DNA from: Pseudaquidulcibacter sp041917055
GTDB taxonomy: Bacteria > Pseudomonadota > Alphaproteobacteria > Caulobacterales > Aquidulcibacteraceae
NCBI GenBank assembly: GCA_041917055.1
Contig: JAYRYJ010000001.1
Span: 496,001-560,000 of the forward strand
Length of the DNA stretch: 64,000 nucleotides
Direction: 5' to 3'
Position numbers and translations under genes: made by a program. Each line of letters starts with the position of its first letter. Position 1 is the stretch's first letter. Shown one piece after another: positions 17,726 to 26,057 of the stretch. Under the pieces are notes generated by a model. It saw only the letters and a list, made by a program, of their open reading frames with translations. It was not told where the DNA came from and searched no databases.

Positions 17726-18661
17726 GACTTCTATAACTTTCTTAAAATACTCGATAGTTTTAATCAAACCATTTTTCAAAGGTATTTTAGGCTCCCACTC
17801 AAGTATGGATTTGGCGTTTGTTATATCTGGCTTTCTTTGTTTCGGATCATCTTGCGGCAATGGCATATTTATTAATTTTGATTTGGATCCAGTCAATTCA
17901 ATTACAAGGTTTGCCAATTCAATCATTGTAAATTCAACTGGATTGCCCAAATTAATGGGGCCAGTAACATCTTTCGGTGAATACATCAGGCGCATTAGAC
18001 CATCGACTAAATCGGAAACGTAGCAGAAAGATCGCGTCTGCATACCGTCACCATAAATTGTGATATCTTGATTTTGAATTGCCTGAATAATAAAATTGGA
18101 AACCACACGCCCGTCCTGCGGGTGCATGTGTGGGCCGTAAGTATTGAAAATACGGGCAACTTTTATCTCGACATTATGCTGTCGGTAATAATCAAAAAAT
18201 AGCGTTTCAGCGCATCTCTTGCCCTCATCATAACACGAACGCGGGCCGATTGGATTTACATTGCCCCAATATTCCTCAGTTTGCGGATGAATATGTGGGT
18301 CGCCATAAACTTCTGATGTTGACGCCTGCAGAATCGGAATTTTTAAGCGTTTCGCAAGCCCCAACATGTTTATAGCGCCGGAGACAGAAGTTTTTGTCGT
18401 TTGCACTGGGTCAAATTGGTAATGAATTGGTGATGCAGGACACGCGAGATTAAAAATCATATCGACTTCAACATAAAGCGGCATGGTCACATCGTGGCGC
18501 ATCAATTCAAAAGACGGATTAGATAATAAATGATACACATTTGAACGCCGGCCGGTGAAAAAATTATCGACACACAAGACCTCATTGCCTTCATTCAAAA
18601 GCCGTTCGCACAAATGCGAACCAATGAAACCAGAGCCACCTGTAACCAAAATTCGTTTCAC
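17723..18661 (-). CDS. uxs: UDP-glucuronate decarboxylase (UDP-xylose synthase)
   Basis: Converts UDP-glucuronate to UDP-xylose using bound NAD+. It is a short-chain dehydrogenase/reductase of 312 residues from a GTG start at 18661, chosen because GGAAGG sits 7 bases before it; an in-frame ATG at 18685 has no RBS. It has the GGSGFIG nucleotide loop (G8-G14), the catalytic Y144-x3-K148 in SCYDEGKRCAE, and the family segments DNFFTGRRSNVYHL and YGPHMHPQDGRVVSNFI. The stop codon comes from the end of a palindromic element. Its presence implies a xylose-containing, or xylose-derived, surface glycan. Confidence 0.93.
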   Translation of the reverse strand: MKRILVTGGSGFIGSHLCERLLNEGNEVLCVDNFFTGRRSNVYHLLSNPSFELMRHDVTMPLYVEVDMIFNLACPASPIHYQFDPVQTTKTSVSGAINMLGLAKRLKIPILQASTSEVYGDPHIHPQTEEYWGNVNPIGPRSCYDEGKRCAETLFFDYYRQHNVEIKVARIFNTYGPHMHPQDGRVVSNFIIQAIQNQDITIYGDGMQTRSFCYVSDLVDGLMRLMYSPKDVTGPINLGNPVEFTMIELANLVIELTGSKSKLINMPLPQDDPKQRKPDITNAKSILEWEPKIPLKNGLIKTIEYFKKVIEV

Positions 18662-18972
18662 GTTCAGACCTTCCAAAAAACGCATCTAACAGCGTTTGTT
18701 AATAGTTCGATTTGATTTTATTCTTATTTTTCCTATAATCACAACGAATTTGATTTACAAGTTCAAACATAGATACAGAAAAAGCAAATGCTAATCTGAA
18801 ACCGCCTTCTTGCGAATTGCTCTCAAAAAAACAAGCAATTTTGTTATTATTCAACGGGGTTTTTGTGCAATGACGGCACTTGATACAATCGCCGTTTCTT
18901 ATTAAGGTAATGGCGCGAGGTTTGCAATTTCGCATAGCAAATAAGAATAGTCTTAATCTGTTGAGGGCTTAA
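18662..18972. other. Divergent gap uxs / pyruvyl transferase, no gene assigned
   Basis: About 310 AT-rich bases between divergent genes. A 78-codon minus-strand frame (18699-18935) has an NGDCIKCRHCTK stretch but no recognisable family and no clear RBS; I leave it unassigned. The region must carry the promoters of both neighbours. Confidence 0.4.
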
Positions 18973-19968
18973 TTGAAAATTTTATCCATTTCTGCGTGTG
19001 CCAACGGTAATATTGGTGATATGTATCAATCCGACTTAATTGCACACTCTATTAAGCTCATAAATCCAGATGCGGAAGTGTCGTCCATATCGCCGTCTAA
19101 AAGGCAGCGACCATATCCGCACGACTTTCATCAAATCGTTAGCCCATCATTTCTTTATGATGCTGGCTTTTTGAATAGTTTTGATAAAATAATTGTTGGT
19201 GGTGGCGGCCTTATTTCAAGCCCGCATTATCCATTGAATGATCCGGCTTGGTCTAAGCTGATAAGTGCTCCGATTTACGGCCTATCTTTAGGTGTCGTTG
19301 AAAAGCACGCCGCCGAATCAGCTGACTTTATTAAAGCGTGCAAAGCATTGTCCGTACGCGATGAGTATTCACTTGCCGCCATTTCCGGTGTTCGTAGCGA
19401 TGTTAGCATTGTTATGGATCCAATTTTGCTTGCCGATAAGAATTTGCATACTAATGTAGAAAAATCCCAAAATCCGTCAGGCTTAATGATTATACCTGGA
19501 AAATTGGTTCCGGAAACAAAGATTTTTTATTCAAAACTTATTGAAGACTCTGTTTTCAAACCAACGGATTTGTATGTGTCTTTTAATAAAGAGACGGACT
19601 TAAACAGTGGGTTCGAAGATGTGTTTGGCGATAATGTAATTTATCTTGATGACATTCACGATTTCAATGTTTTAGCGGCAAAATCACGCGCAGTTATAAG
19701 CGAACGGTATCACGGTTGTATCGCGGCGATGCGAATCAATGTTCCAACCGTTGGCATCACACTTCGAAGCCATGCTGTGACCTCCAAAATCACAGAAGTT
19801 TTCCGAAAATTGGGAATGGATAATTCGTGCCTTAGCATGAAAGACAAATGGTCAAGACGCGGATTGGTCGATATCGGTAATGCCCAAGATTATGACAAAA
19901 TTAATCTGGTTATGGATTCCCAAAGAAGCATTTTAATGAAATATCTTGCTGACATTTTGAATGATTAA
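18973..19968 (+). CDS. Polysaccharide pyruvyl transferase family protein (copy 2)
   Basis: 331 residues from a TTG start; the next in-frame ATG would remove the conserved N-terminus. It is a paralogue of the protein at 13429: both share CANGNIGDMYQ / YANGNIGDKYQ at residues 9-19, the GGGGLISSPHYPLND / GGGGLLAVEHFPLND block, a D-x-SIVMDPILL-type strand, and SERYHG (here residues 243-248). Family members ketalise sugars with pyruvate from phosphoenolpyruvate. It is alone on its strand between uxs and a palindromic element. Duplication inside one locus suggests two pyruvylation or related steps. Confidence 0.78.
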   Translation: MKILSISACANGNIGDMYQSDLIAHSIKLINPDAEVSSISPSKRQRPYPHDFHQIVSPSFLYDAGFLNSFDKIIVGGGGLISSPHYPLNDPAWSKLISAPIYGLSLGVVEKHAAESADFIKACKALSVRDEYSLAAISGVRSDVSIVMDPILLADKNLHTNVEKSQNPSGLMIIPGKLVPETKIFYSKLIEDSVFKPTDLYVSFNKETDLNSGFEDVFGDNVIYLDDIHDFNVLAAKSRAVISERYHGCIAAMRINVPTVGITLRSHAVTSKITEVFRKLGMDNSCLSMKDKWSRRGLVDIGNAQDYDKINLVMDSQRSILMKYLADILND

Positions 19969-19971
19969 GGC

Positions 19972-20147
19972 ACTGCTATAGAGCGGAAATATTTCAATTG
20001 GAATCGGACTGGCTTGTTCATTTGCGTCATGACAGCGAGTTTTTCTTGAGAATATTTCAATATTATCGGCGAAAAAACTCACTGTCACGCAACAAAATAC
20101 CTGCACCATTCCTGTTCCACTTGAAATATTTTCGCTGAAACTGCTAT
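19972..20147. repeat. Palindromic element 3 flanked by 8-bp direct repeats
   Basis: Inverted repeats GCGGAAATATTTCAA (left, from 19983) and the complement of TTGAAATATTTTCGC (right, to 20136) bracket nested stems such as GAGTTTTT/AAAAACTC. The core AATATTTCAATATTATCG matches the core of element 1. ACTGCTAT occurs directly at both outer ends (19972-19979 and 20140-20147), which looks like a target-site duplication. It is non-coding and inserted at the 3' ends of the pyruvyl transferase and mtaB genes. Confidence 0.7.
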
Positions 20148-20149
20148 GG

Positions 20150-21445
20150 CTAAATAATCAATAAATCATTTTCAGTGCCAATTATTTTTGCCTGAATTAA
20201 TGTTCCGGATTGTGCGTTTTCGACTTTTACACGGGCAAAATTATTTAGCCTGCCTATATTATTATTTTCGACCAAAATGGTTTGCTCCGTTCCCACCATT
20301 TGGTTCAATAATTGTGTCAAGGCAGCTTGCCCCTTTTGCCTTAAAAGGGCAGCGCGATCCTTAATGATTTTTCCATTGATTTGGGGCATTTTTGCCGCAG
20401 GTGTGAATGGGCGCGAACTATATGGAAAAATATGGGCATAGGAAATCTGTGCTTCGTCAATCAAAGACAGACTATCTTGAAAATGTGCCTCTGTTTCGGT
20501 TGGAAAGCCCGCAATTATATCGGCACCAAAGGCAATTTCCGGCCTTGCAGATTTAAGTCTATGAGTAAGATTAATAGCATCAGCGCGCGAATGGCGGCGT
20601 TTCATACGCTTTAAAATCAGATCATTTCCATGCTGCAAAGACAGATGCAAATGCGGCATTAGGCGTTCATTCTCGGTCAAGAGTCGAAATAGAGTATCGT
20701 CAATTTCAATCGCATCAATCGAAGAAATTCTTAGTCTTTTCAAATCGGGGCAGAGTTTTAATATCCGCTCCACTAAATTGCCGAGATTGGGCCCAGACGG
20801 CAAATCTTCGCCCCAGGAGGTTAAATCAACGCCACTAAGAACAATTTCTTGAACGCCTTTGTCACAAAGGCGGTTAATCATATTGACAATTTCGCCTGCC
20901 GCAACCGATCGCGAATTACCCCGCCCATAGGGAATTACGCAAAAAGTACAGCGATGATTGCAGCCATTTTGCACCTGTATATAGGCGCGGGTTCGCCCTT
21001 CCAAACCATCAATTAAATGGCCAGCAGTCTCTTTAATAGAAAAAATATCATCGACAATAATCCGCTCTTGATTGCTCAAAAGGGATTGGTAAGTCTTAGG
21101 ATCTGATTTGATTGAATTTCCAATTATGCGCGAAATTTCGGGCATTTTTGCAAAGCTGTCGGGGTCGATTTGCGCGGCGCAACCCGACACAATAATTTGC
21201 GCATCGGGATTTTCACGCTTTGCCCGCCTTATGGATTGTTTTGCCTGTCGCACTGCTTCTTTAGTTACTGCACAGGTATTTATGAGAACCAATGGTGTAT
21301 CTGAAACACCGGCTGCGGCTTGTTTCATTGCTTCAGTTTCATAGAGATTTAGACGGCAACCATGGGTAATAGTTTTAATATTGCCGAAACTATGTTCGAC
21401 AATTGCGCCTTCTTCGGTGTTTGGGCTTTCTGAATTTTCCGTCAT
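20150..21445 (-). CDS. mtaB: tRNA (N6-threonylcarbamoyladenosine-37) methylthiotransferase
   Basis: Radical-SAM enzyme that adds a methylthio group to t6A37 of ANN-decoding tRNAs. It has 431 residues. The N-terminal UPF0004 domain has the three cluster cysteines C30, C58 and C89, and the radical-SAM CxxxCxxC is C162, C166 and C169 in GCNHRCTFCVIPYGRG. The C-terminal TRAM-like part ends near residue 431. The THGCRLN opening favours MtaB over MiaB/RimO. It is transcribed leftwards as a single gene, and its stop lies beside the palindromic element. Confidence 0.92.
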   Translation of the reverse strand: MTENSESPNTEEGAIVEHSFGNIKTITHGCRLNLYETEAMKQAAAGVSDTPLVLINTCAVTKEAVRQAKQSIRRAKRENPDAQIIVSGCAAQIDPDSFAKMPEISRIIGNSIKSDPKTYQSLLSNQERIIVDDIFSIKETAGHLIDGLEGRTRAYIQVQNGCNHRCTFCVIPYGRGNSRSVAAGEIVNMINRLCDKGVQEIVLSGVDLTSWGEDLPSGPNLGNLVERILKLCPDLKRLRISSIDAIEIDDTLFRLLTENERLMPHLHLSLQHGNDLILKRMKRRHSRADAINLTHRLKSARPEIAFGADIIAGFPTETEAHFQDSLSLIDEAQISYAHIFPYSSRPFTPAAKMPQINGKIIKDRAALLRQKGQAALTQLLNQMVGTEQTILVENNNIGRLNNFARVKVENAQSGTLIQAKIIGTENDLLII

Positions 21446-21527
21446 TTTTCTCTGAAACGCTTGATTTTCTTATTGCCATTACCAATATTTATGGTTGGCA
21501 GAATTTTGCCTATATAGGATAAAGCAG

Positions 21528-21737
21528 ATGTTTGGAAAAGAGTGGGGTGACACAACAAGTTTTGGCTTTCTATTTGCCCTTGTTTTGGCGCTTTGGGCGG
21601 TGTTTTCAATTACGCAAAACCGCACGTCCGATACTTTCGGCAAAGCACTTTGGTGCGTGATTGTATTATTTATTCCATTCTTTGGTTTCGCAGCCTGGCT
21701 TTTTTGGGGACCAAAAGCACCGGAAAAAATAAAATAA
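21528..21737 (+). CDS. Small PLD-nuclease N-terminal-like membrane protein
   Basis: 69 residues from the ATG at 21528, preceded by GGATAAAG; a TTG 33 bases upstream is less likely. It has two membrane helices, SFGFLFALVLALWAVF and a second ending GFAAWLFWGPKAP, the typical FFGFAAWLFWG pattern of the PLDc_N (cardiolipin synthase/phospholipase-D N-terminal) fold found as stand-alone small proteins. Function is unknown. It is divergent from mtaB. Confidence 0.7.
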   Translation: MFGKEWGDTTSFGFLFALVLALWAVFSITQNRTSDTFGKALWCVIVLFIPFFGFAAWLFWGPKAPEKIK

Positions 21738-21857
21738 GTCTGACATTTAATCCGTGTCAGATAGAAAAAGGGGGCGCTACACTGCCCCCGAACGCGACCC
21801 AAGACAATAAAACACAAAACGGTCAGGCAGGCTAGATAAGTTCCTTAAGAGGGGAAA

Positions 21858-22424
21858 TCAAATACTCGCGCCAAGGGTTTCGGCTTTTTCAAGCCATTTT
21901 GAAATTGTCTGTGGTTTTGCTTTTATTGTCGGCGAAAACATGGTCGCGCGATTAAATTTGAAACCGCAAAATTCCAAAATATGCATCTTAAAAGTTCGCA
22001 CTAATGGCGCACCCATAAGCCAAAAATAAAAAAATGACGGCGTGTCGGAAGTAATAATAACTTCCGAAGTTTTTCCAACTGCCAATTTCTCGTAACCGCC
22101 ATCATCGCGATATCTGAAAGTTACTCCCGATAAAAACACCTGGTCTAAATAGGTTTTTAGCACAGCGGTCATTGAACCCCACCACATTGGCGTGATTAAA
22201 ACGATATGATCGCAATTTTTGACTTTTTCTTGTTGCGTTATGGCCCAATCGGGCGGGATATAATCGGGGGCGTTGGGCGCGGCACAATCCAAAGCCATTT
22301 GATTCAGTTCGAAAATTTCAACATTATGCCCGGCTTTGCGAGCGCCTTGTGCATATTTTTCACATAAATCATTGCACAGGCTTTGGGGTTTTGGGTTACC
22401 CATAATTATCAAAATGCTTGCCAT
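21858..22424 (-). CDS. NAD(P)H quinone-reductase-like flavoprotein (flavodoxin-2 fold)
   Basis: 188 residues. The opening ILIIMGNPKPQSLCNDL is the FMN phosphate loop of the KefF/NQO1 (flavodoxin_2) family, and PMWWGSMTAVLKTYLDQVF is the characteristic active-site strand-loop. Such enzymes do two-electron reduction of quinones or other electrophiles. It is divergent from a TetR regulator, with operator-like palindromes in the shared gap, so it is probably an inducible defence against an electrophile or quinone. The physiological substrate is unknown. Confidence 0.85.
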   Translation of the reverse strand: MASILIIMGNPKPQSLCNDLCEKYAQGARKAGHNVEIFELNQMALDCAAPNAPDYIPPDWAITQQEKVKNCDHIVLITPMWWGSMTAVLKTYLDQVFLSGVTFRYRDDGGYEKLAVGKTSEVIITSDTPSFFYFWLMGAPLVRTFKMHILEFCGFKFNRATMFSPTIKAKPQTISKWLEKAETLGASI

Positions 22425-22437
22425 TTTTAATTCCTAT

Positions 22438-22486
22438 GTTACAAACGGTAACTTATGGATTAGACTTTAAAGTTACCATTGTCAAC
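22438..22486. promoter_or_regulatory. Candidate TetR operator pair
   Basis: GTTACAAACGGTAAC (22438-22452) is a perfect 5-5-5 inverted repeat. A weaker related copy, GTTACCATTGTCAAC, lies at 22472-22486 with centres 34 bases apart. The first abuts the RBS side of the reductase gene and the second lies just upstream of the regulator start. This is the usual place for a divergently arranged TetR repressor to bind; binding itself is inferred. Confidence 0.6.
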
Positions 22487-22504
22487 TTATTTGTGAATGA
22501 AAAA

Positions 22505-23143
22505 ATGACGCATTTGGAAAAGAAACAAGGCCGATTTCACCACGGCAATTTAGAAGAGGCGCTAATTGGTGCCGGTATTGATATTATTTCGCAAAGCGGC
22601 GGCACAAATTTTTCTTTGCGCGAAGTTTCTCAAAGCCTTGGAGTTTCGCACGCAGCCGCCTATCGCCATTTTTCCTCTAAAGCTGATTTGTTGGTAAAAA
22701 TCGCAATTCGCGGCTTCAAAATGCTGACTGAAAATTTGCGCAATATTAGTGATAAAGCCGATATAAGGCAAAACCCATATAAATTAATTTTGGCCTTGGG
22801 CGACGCCTATATTAGTTTCGGGCTACAAAACCCCGGCATTTATCGCGCACTTTTCACCAAAGAAGTCGCCGAGGGCCACTCAATTGAAGAATTAAATATT
22901 GTTTCATTGGAAAGTTGGCAGCCATTGGTCGATGCCATAATTTTGGGACAAGCGGAACGAAAAATCATTTCGACCGCTAATCCCTATGATATTGCCTCCA
23001 TGCTTTGGGCGTCTTTACATGGATATGTGATGCTTTGTTTAGAAATAAATCTAGGCGGGGAGCAAACAATGGAATGCACACCAAATCTGCCCAAAGCAAA
23101 ATTTCTTGATATGATTCATCAATCAATTTGGAAAAAATCCTAA
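22505..23143 (+). CDS. TetR/AcrR family transcriptional regulator
   Basis: 212 residues from the ATG at 22505 (GTG at 22493 is an alternative). The N-terminal helix-turn-helix is FSLREVSQSLGVSHAAAYRHFSSKADLL, preceded by RFHHGNLEEALI. The helical ligand domain resembles the TetR_C_33/WHG type (ALGDAYISFGLQNPGIYRALF). It is divergent from the quinone-reductase-like gene, which it most likely represses through the palindromes at 22438-22486. The longer upstream frame would overlap those sites and the neighbouring gene. Confidence 0.88.
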   Translation: MTHLEKKQGRFHHGNLEEALIGAGIDIISQSGGTNFSLREVSQSLGVSHAAAYRHFSSKADLLVKIAIRGFKMLTENLRNISDKADIRQNPYKLILALGDAYISFGLQNPGIYRALFTKEVAEGHSIEELNIVSLESWQPLVDAIILGQAERKIISTANPYDIASMLWASLHGYVMLCLEINLGGEQTMECTPNLPKAKFLDMIHQSIWKKS

Positions 23144-23196
23144 GATTTTTTCCAATATTGATTTTTGAATTATTAGTGTTTGCGCGATTGAATAAA

Positions 23197-23763
23197 TTAT
23201 TCTTCGACTTCAACCGGCGCCTTTTCAGTCTCTTTCGCTTTTTTAGCGGCGGCTGCGTTCACAACTTTGTCAAGCTCAATCTGTCCACATAGACCGACCG
23301 CCACAGGGTCCACGGGGCGAATATTTGCGCTATCCCAGTGGGTGCGATCGCGAACTGATTCAATTGTGCTTTTTGTTGTGCCAATCAGTTTTGAAATTTG
23401 CGCCAGCGTCACTTCAGGGTGATAACGTAAAAACCATGCAATCGCATTCGGGCGATCTTGGCGACGCGAAAGTGGTGTATAGCGGCTTTTTTTGCGCTTT
23501 GGCTCAGGGATATTAATATTGCGGCCCTCTAATTTGTGAAGGCGATAATCTGCATTGGCTTCACCTTTTGCGATTTCATCGCGCGATAATTGGCCTGCAC
23601 CGATAGGATCTTGACCGCGCACGCCTGATGCAACGTCACCATCTGCAATACCTTTCACTTCAAGCGGGTGAAGACCACAAAACTCCGCAATCTGTGCGAA
23701 TGTTAGGGCAGTATTGTCAATCAACCAGACCGCAGTAGCTTTTGGCATTAAAACTTCTGACAT
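23197..23763 (-). CDS. trcR: TrcR-type cell-cycle transcriptional regulator (DUF1013)
   Basis: 188 residues from the ATG at 23763, chosen because GGAGAA lies just before it; upstream in-frame starts lack an RBS. It matches the alphaproteobacterial DUF1013/TrcR family: MPKATAVWLIDNTALTFAQIAEFCGLHPLEV at the N-terminus, a central RKKSRYTPLSRRQDRPNAIAWFLRYHPE stretch and a helix-turn-helix around LAQISKLIGTTKSTIESVRDRTHW. It has an acidic, alanine/lysine-rich tail. The family is near-universal in Alphaproteobacteria and usually monocistronic, as here. This supports the taxonomic call. Confidence 0.85.
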   Translation of the reverse strand: MSEVLMPKATAVWLIDNTALTFAQIAEFCGLHPLEVKGIADGDVASGVRGQDPIGAGQLSRDEIAKGEANADYRLHKLEGRNINIPEPKRKKSRYTPLSRRQDRPNAIAWFLRYHPEVTLAQISKLIGTTKSTIESVRDRTHWDSANIRPVDPVAVGLCGQIELDKVVNAAAAKKAKETEKAPVEVEE

Positions 23764-23908
23764 AAAATTCTCCGTCTTGTGCATCTGCACTTTGTAATTT
23801 GTAAAATTTCGTGAATAATTCGCTTTATACTCAATGACTATGAATTAAAAGCACCACGCTGTTTTTCGTGGGAATTGACAGCCTAAAAAAAATATCTAAA
23901 AGCGCCAT

Positions 23909-23983
23909 TCGCTTAGGGGTGGCACTTGTGCCTGAGAAATACCCTTTGAACCTGTTGGGTTAATACCTGCGAAGGGAAGGCAA
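23909..23983 (+). promoter_or_regulatory. TPP (THI-element) riboswitch
   Basis: The conserved blocks appear in order and at normal spacing: GGGGTG, CTGAGAAATACCCTTTGAA, ACCTG, then TAATACCTGCGAAGGGAAGG ending 3 bases before the ATG at 23984. The 3' strand of the P1 helix (GAAGGGAAGG) is also the only ribosome-binding site, so thiamine pyrophosphate binding should hide it and block translation. The downstream gene is a CytX-type transporter, as expected for thiamine regulation. Confidence 0.9.
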
Positions 23984-25216
23984 ATGAACGATAATACCCG
24001 TATTTTTTCTTTTTTCGACAATACCGCTTTATGGTTCTCTTTGGGAACCGGCCTTTTGGTTATGCAGATGGGCTCATTTCTACATGGCGGGATTTTTGGG
24101 CTTAATGCGGTCTTGGCGATTTCAATCGGTTCGATAATCGGCGCAATGATTTTGGGGCTTGTCGCGGCAAAAGGGCAAGAAAGCGGCCTTAATAGCGCAC
24201 AATTAATGACGCAAACCATGGGTAAATCTTTGGCGGCATTACCGATTATTCTGAACATCTTGCAATTAATGGGCTGGACCGCATTTGAATTTGTAATCAT
24301 GTCCGAAGGACTGATGGCGATTTTAAGCCAAAAACTCGCGCTTAAAATTGACCCGATTGCTGCAAAAATGGTGTTTGCAGTGATTTTCTCCGGCCTAATG
24401 ATTTATTTATTGTCTAAACCCATGGTCGGCATTGTGCGCAAAATCGTTTCGAGAATTGCGCTGCCATTGGTGGTATTGTCTTTATTGTGGCTAAGCATTC
24501 AATTCGCGCAAAAAATCAATATTTCTGAAATTTTCACCGCAAAAAAAACCGGTGAAATGGGTCTGTTTGCAGCAATTGATTTGGTAATTGCCATGCCGAT
24601 TTCGTGGTTGCCATTGGTGTGCGATTATTCCCGTTTTAGCAAAACCAAAAAATCCGCTTTTGGTGGCACTTTTGCGGGTTATGTGATTGCTAATATTTGG
24701 TGTTATGCGCTTGGATTTATGATTGCCGCCGCACCGCAACAATCTGAGAGTTTTGTCGCGACAATTCTTTTGGCACAGGGTGGATTAATCGCGCTTGGCC
24801 TGATTCTGTTTGATGAATTTGACAATGCTTATGGCGATTCTTATTCGGCGTCGGTTTCCATTTCTTCCTTATTACCGCAATTAGGGGAAAAGAATGGCGG
24901 AAAAATAATAGTCGCAATTTCTGGTGCTGCGGCGGCATTTTTGCCAATGCATGGCCTTGAACCATTCTTGATACTGCTAAGTTCCATATTCATTCCTTTG
25001 TTCGGCGTGATTTTGGGGGCAAGTTTTAAAGATGCCAAATTCAATTTTGCGAACCTTCTGATTTGGGTATTGGGAATAATCACCTATCATTCCATCTTAA
25101 AATTTGCGCCGCAAATTGGGGCCTCTATTCCTTCCTTTGTCTTTGCATTCGTGCTTACAAAGGGTGTAGGGGAATTGCAAAAACGCCACGCCTATACTAA
25201 AAGCCGCGAAAAATAG
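23984..25216 (+). CDS. cytX: CytX-type hydroxymethylpyrimidine (thiamine precursor) transporter
   Basis: 410-residue membrane protein of the nucleobase:cation symporter-1 (cytosine permease) family, with about 11-12 helices. The N-terminal FSFFDNTALWFSLGTGLLVMQMG and the central PISWLPLVCDYSRF match this family. The TPP riboswitch directly upstream identifies it as a thiamine-related carrier. CytX is the family member found under THI elements and is proposed to import hydroxymethylpyrimidine. No thi biosynthesis gene is adjacent, and yebC follows after 7 bases, so that gene may also be read from this leader. Confidence 0.85.
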   Translation: MNDNTRIFSFFDNTALWFSLGTGLLVMQMGSFLHGGIFGLNAVLAISIGSIIGAMILGLVAAKGQESGLNSAQLMTQTMGKSLAALPIILNILQLMGWTAFEFVIMSEGLMAILSQKLALKIDPIAAKMVFAVIFSGLMIYLLSKPMVGIVRKIVSRIALPLVVLSLLWLSIQFAQKINISEIFTAKKTGEMGLFAAIDLVIAMPISWLPLVCDYSRFSKTKKSAFGGTFAGYVIANIWCYALGFMIAAAPQQSESFVATILLAQGGLIALGLILFDEFDNAYGDSYSASVSISSLLPQLGEKNGGKIIVAISGAAAAFLPMHGLEPFLILLSSIFIPLFGVILGASFKDAKFNFANLLIWVLGIITYHSILKFAPQIGASIPSFVFAFVLTKGVGELQKRHAYTKSREK

Positions 25217-25223
25217 GTTTATC

Positions 25224-25964
25224 ATGGCTGGACATAGCAAATTTAAAAACATCATGCACCGCAAAGGTCGCCAAGACGCGATGAAAGCGAAAATCTTCAC
25301 CAAAATCGCGCGTGAAATTACAACTGCGGCAAAACTAGGTTCGACTGACCCGAATATGAACCCACGCTTAAGATTGGCGATTCAAAACGGTCGCGCGCAA
25401 TCAATGCCAAAAGATCGCATTGAACGCGCAATTGCGCAGGCAAGTGCAAATTCGGGCGATGATTATAAATCCGTTCGTTATGAGGGTTTTGGCCCCGGTG
25501 GCGTTGGTATTATTGTCGAAACACTTACCGACAATTTGAACCGCACTGCGGGCAATTTGCGTTCATATTTTTCTAAAAATGGCGGCAATTTGGGAACCAC
25601 CAATTCGGTTACATCCGGCTTTGATAGGGTGGGTGAAATTCGCTATCCGGCAAATATTGCGTCCGAAGATGAAATGATGGAACAGGCATTGGACGCAGGT
25701 GCCGATGATATAGTTTTTGACGCCGAAGAAGGTCACACAATCACCTGTGCATTTGAAAATCTTTCCGAAGTTTCCACAGCACTCAACGCCAAATTCGGTG
25801 ACGCTGAAAGCGCCAATATTATTTGGCGCCCCCACGCAAGCATTGAAGTGAATGGCGACGCGGCAAAAACATTATTGAAACTAATCGATATTCTTGAAGA
25901 AGATGACGATGTTCAAGACGTTTTCGGCAATTATGAAATGGACGAAAGCGCACTTGAGGCGTGA
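25224..25964 (+). CDS. YebC/PmpR family protein
   Basis: 246 residues, full length for the TACO1/YebC family: MAGHSKFKNIMHRKGRQDAMKAKIFTKIAREI opening, AIQNGRAQSMPKDRIERAI, and RYEGFGPGGVGIIVETLTDN. Members act as DNA-binding regulators or as translation factors that relieve ribosome stalling. It starts 7 bases after the CytX stop codon. In many alphaproteobacteria it precedes ruvC, but here the next gene is convergent trpS. The acidic C-terminal tail (EEDDDVQDVFGNYEMDE) is normal. Confidence 0.93.
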   Translation: MAGHSKFKNIMHRKGRQDAMKAKIFTKIAREITTAAKLGSTDPNMNPRLRLAIQNGRAQSMPKDRIERAIAQASANSGDDYKSVRYEGFGPGGVGIIVETLTDNLNRTAGNLRSYFSKNGGNLGTTNSVTSGFDRVGEIRYPANIASEDEMMEQALDAGADDIVFDAEEGHTITCAFENLSEVSTALNAKFGDAESANIIWRPHASIEVNGDAAKTLLKLIDILEEDDDVQDVFGNYEMDESALEA

Positions 25965-25981
25965 GAATATTTTTAGATTGA

Positions 25982-26056
25982 GTCTCAATAGATTGTTGTA
26001 GTGTGCGACAATTGAGTGCAATTGTTAGCGAGGGTCTTTATGGGCAGATATGCCAA
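25982..26056 (+). repeat. Dispersed intergenic repeat, copy B
   Basis: Related to copies at 6051 and 31666. It shares TCTCAATAGATTGTT with copy C and GGGTCTTTATGGGCA...TGCC with copy A. Its right hairpin arm is incomplete and abuts the stop codon of trpS, between the convergent yebC and trpS genes. Confidence 0.6.
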
Positions 26057-26057
26057 A

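Noticed and set aside
18699..18935. 78-codon open frame with CIKCRHC
   Set aside because: No recognised family and no RBS; a Cys pattern alone is too weak.
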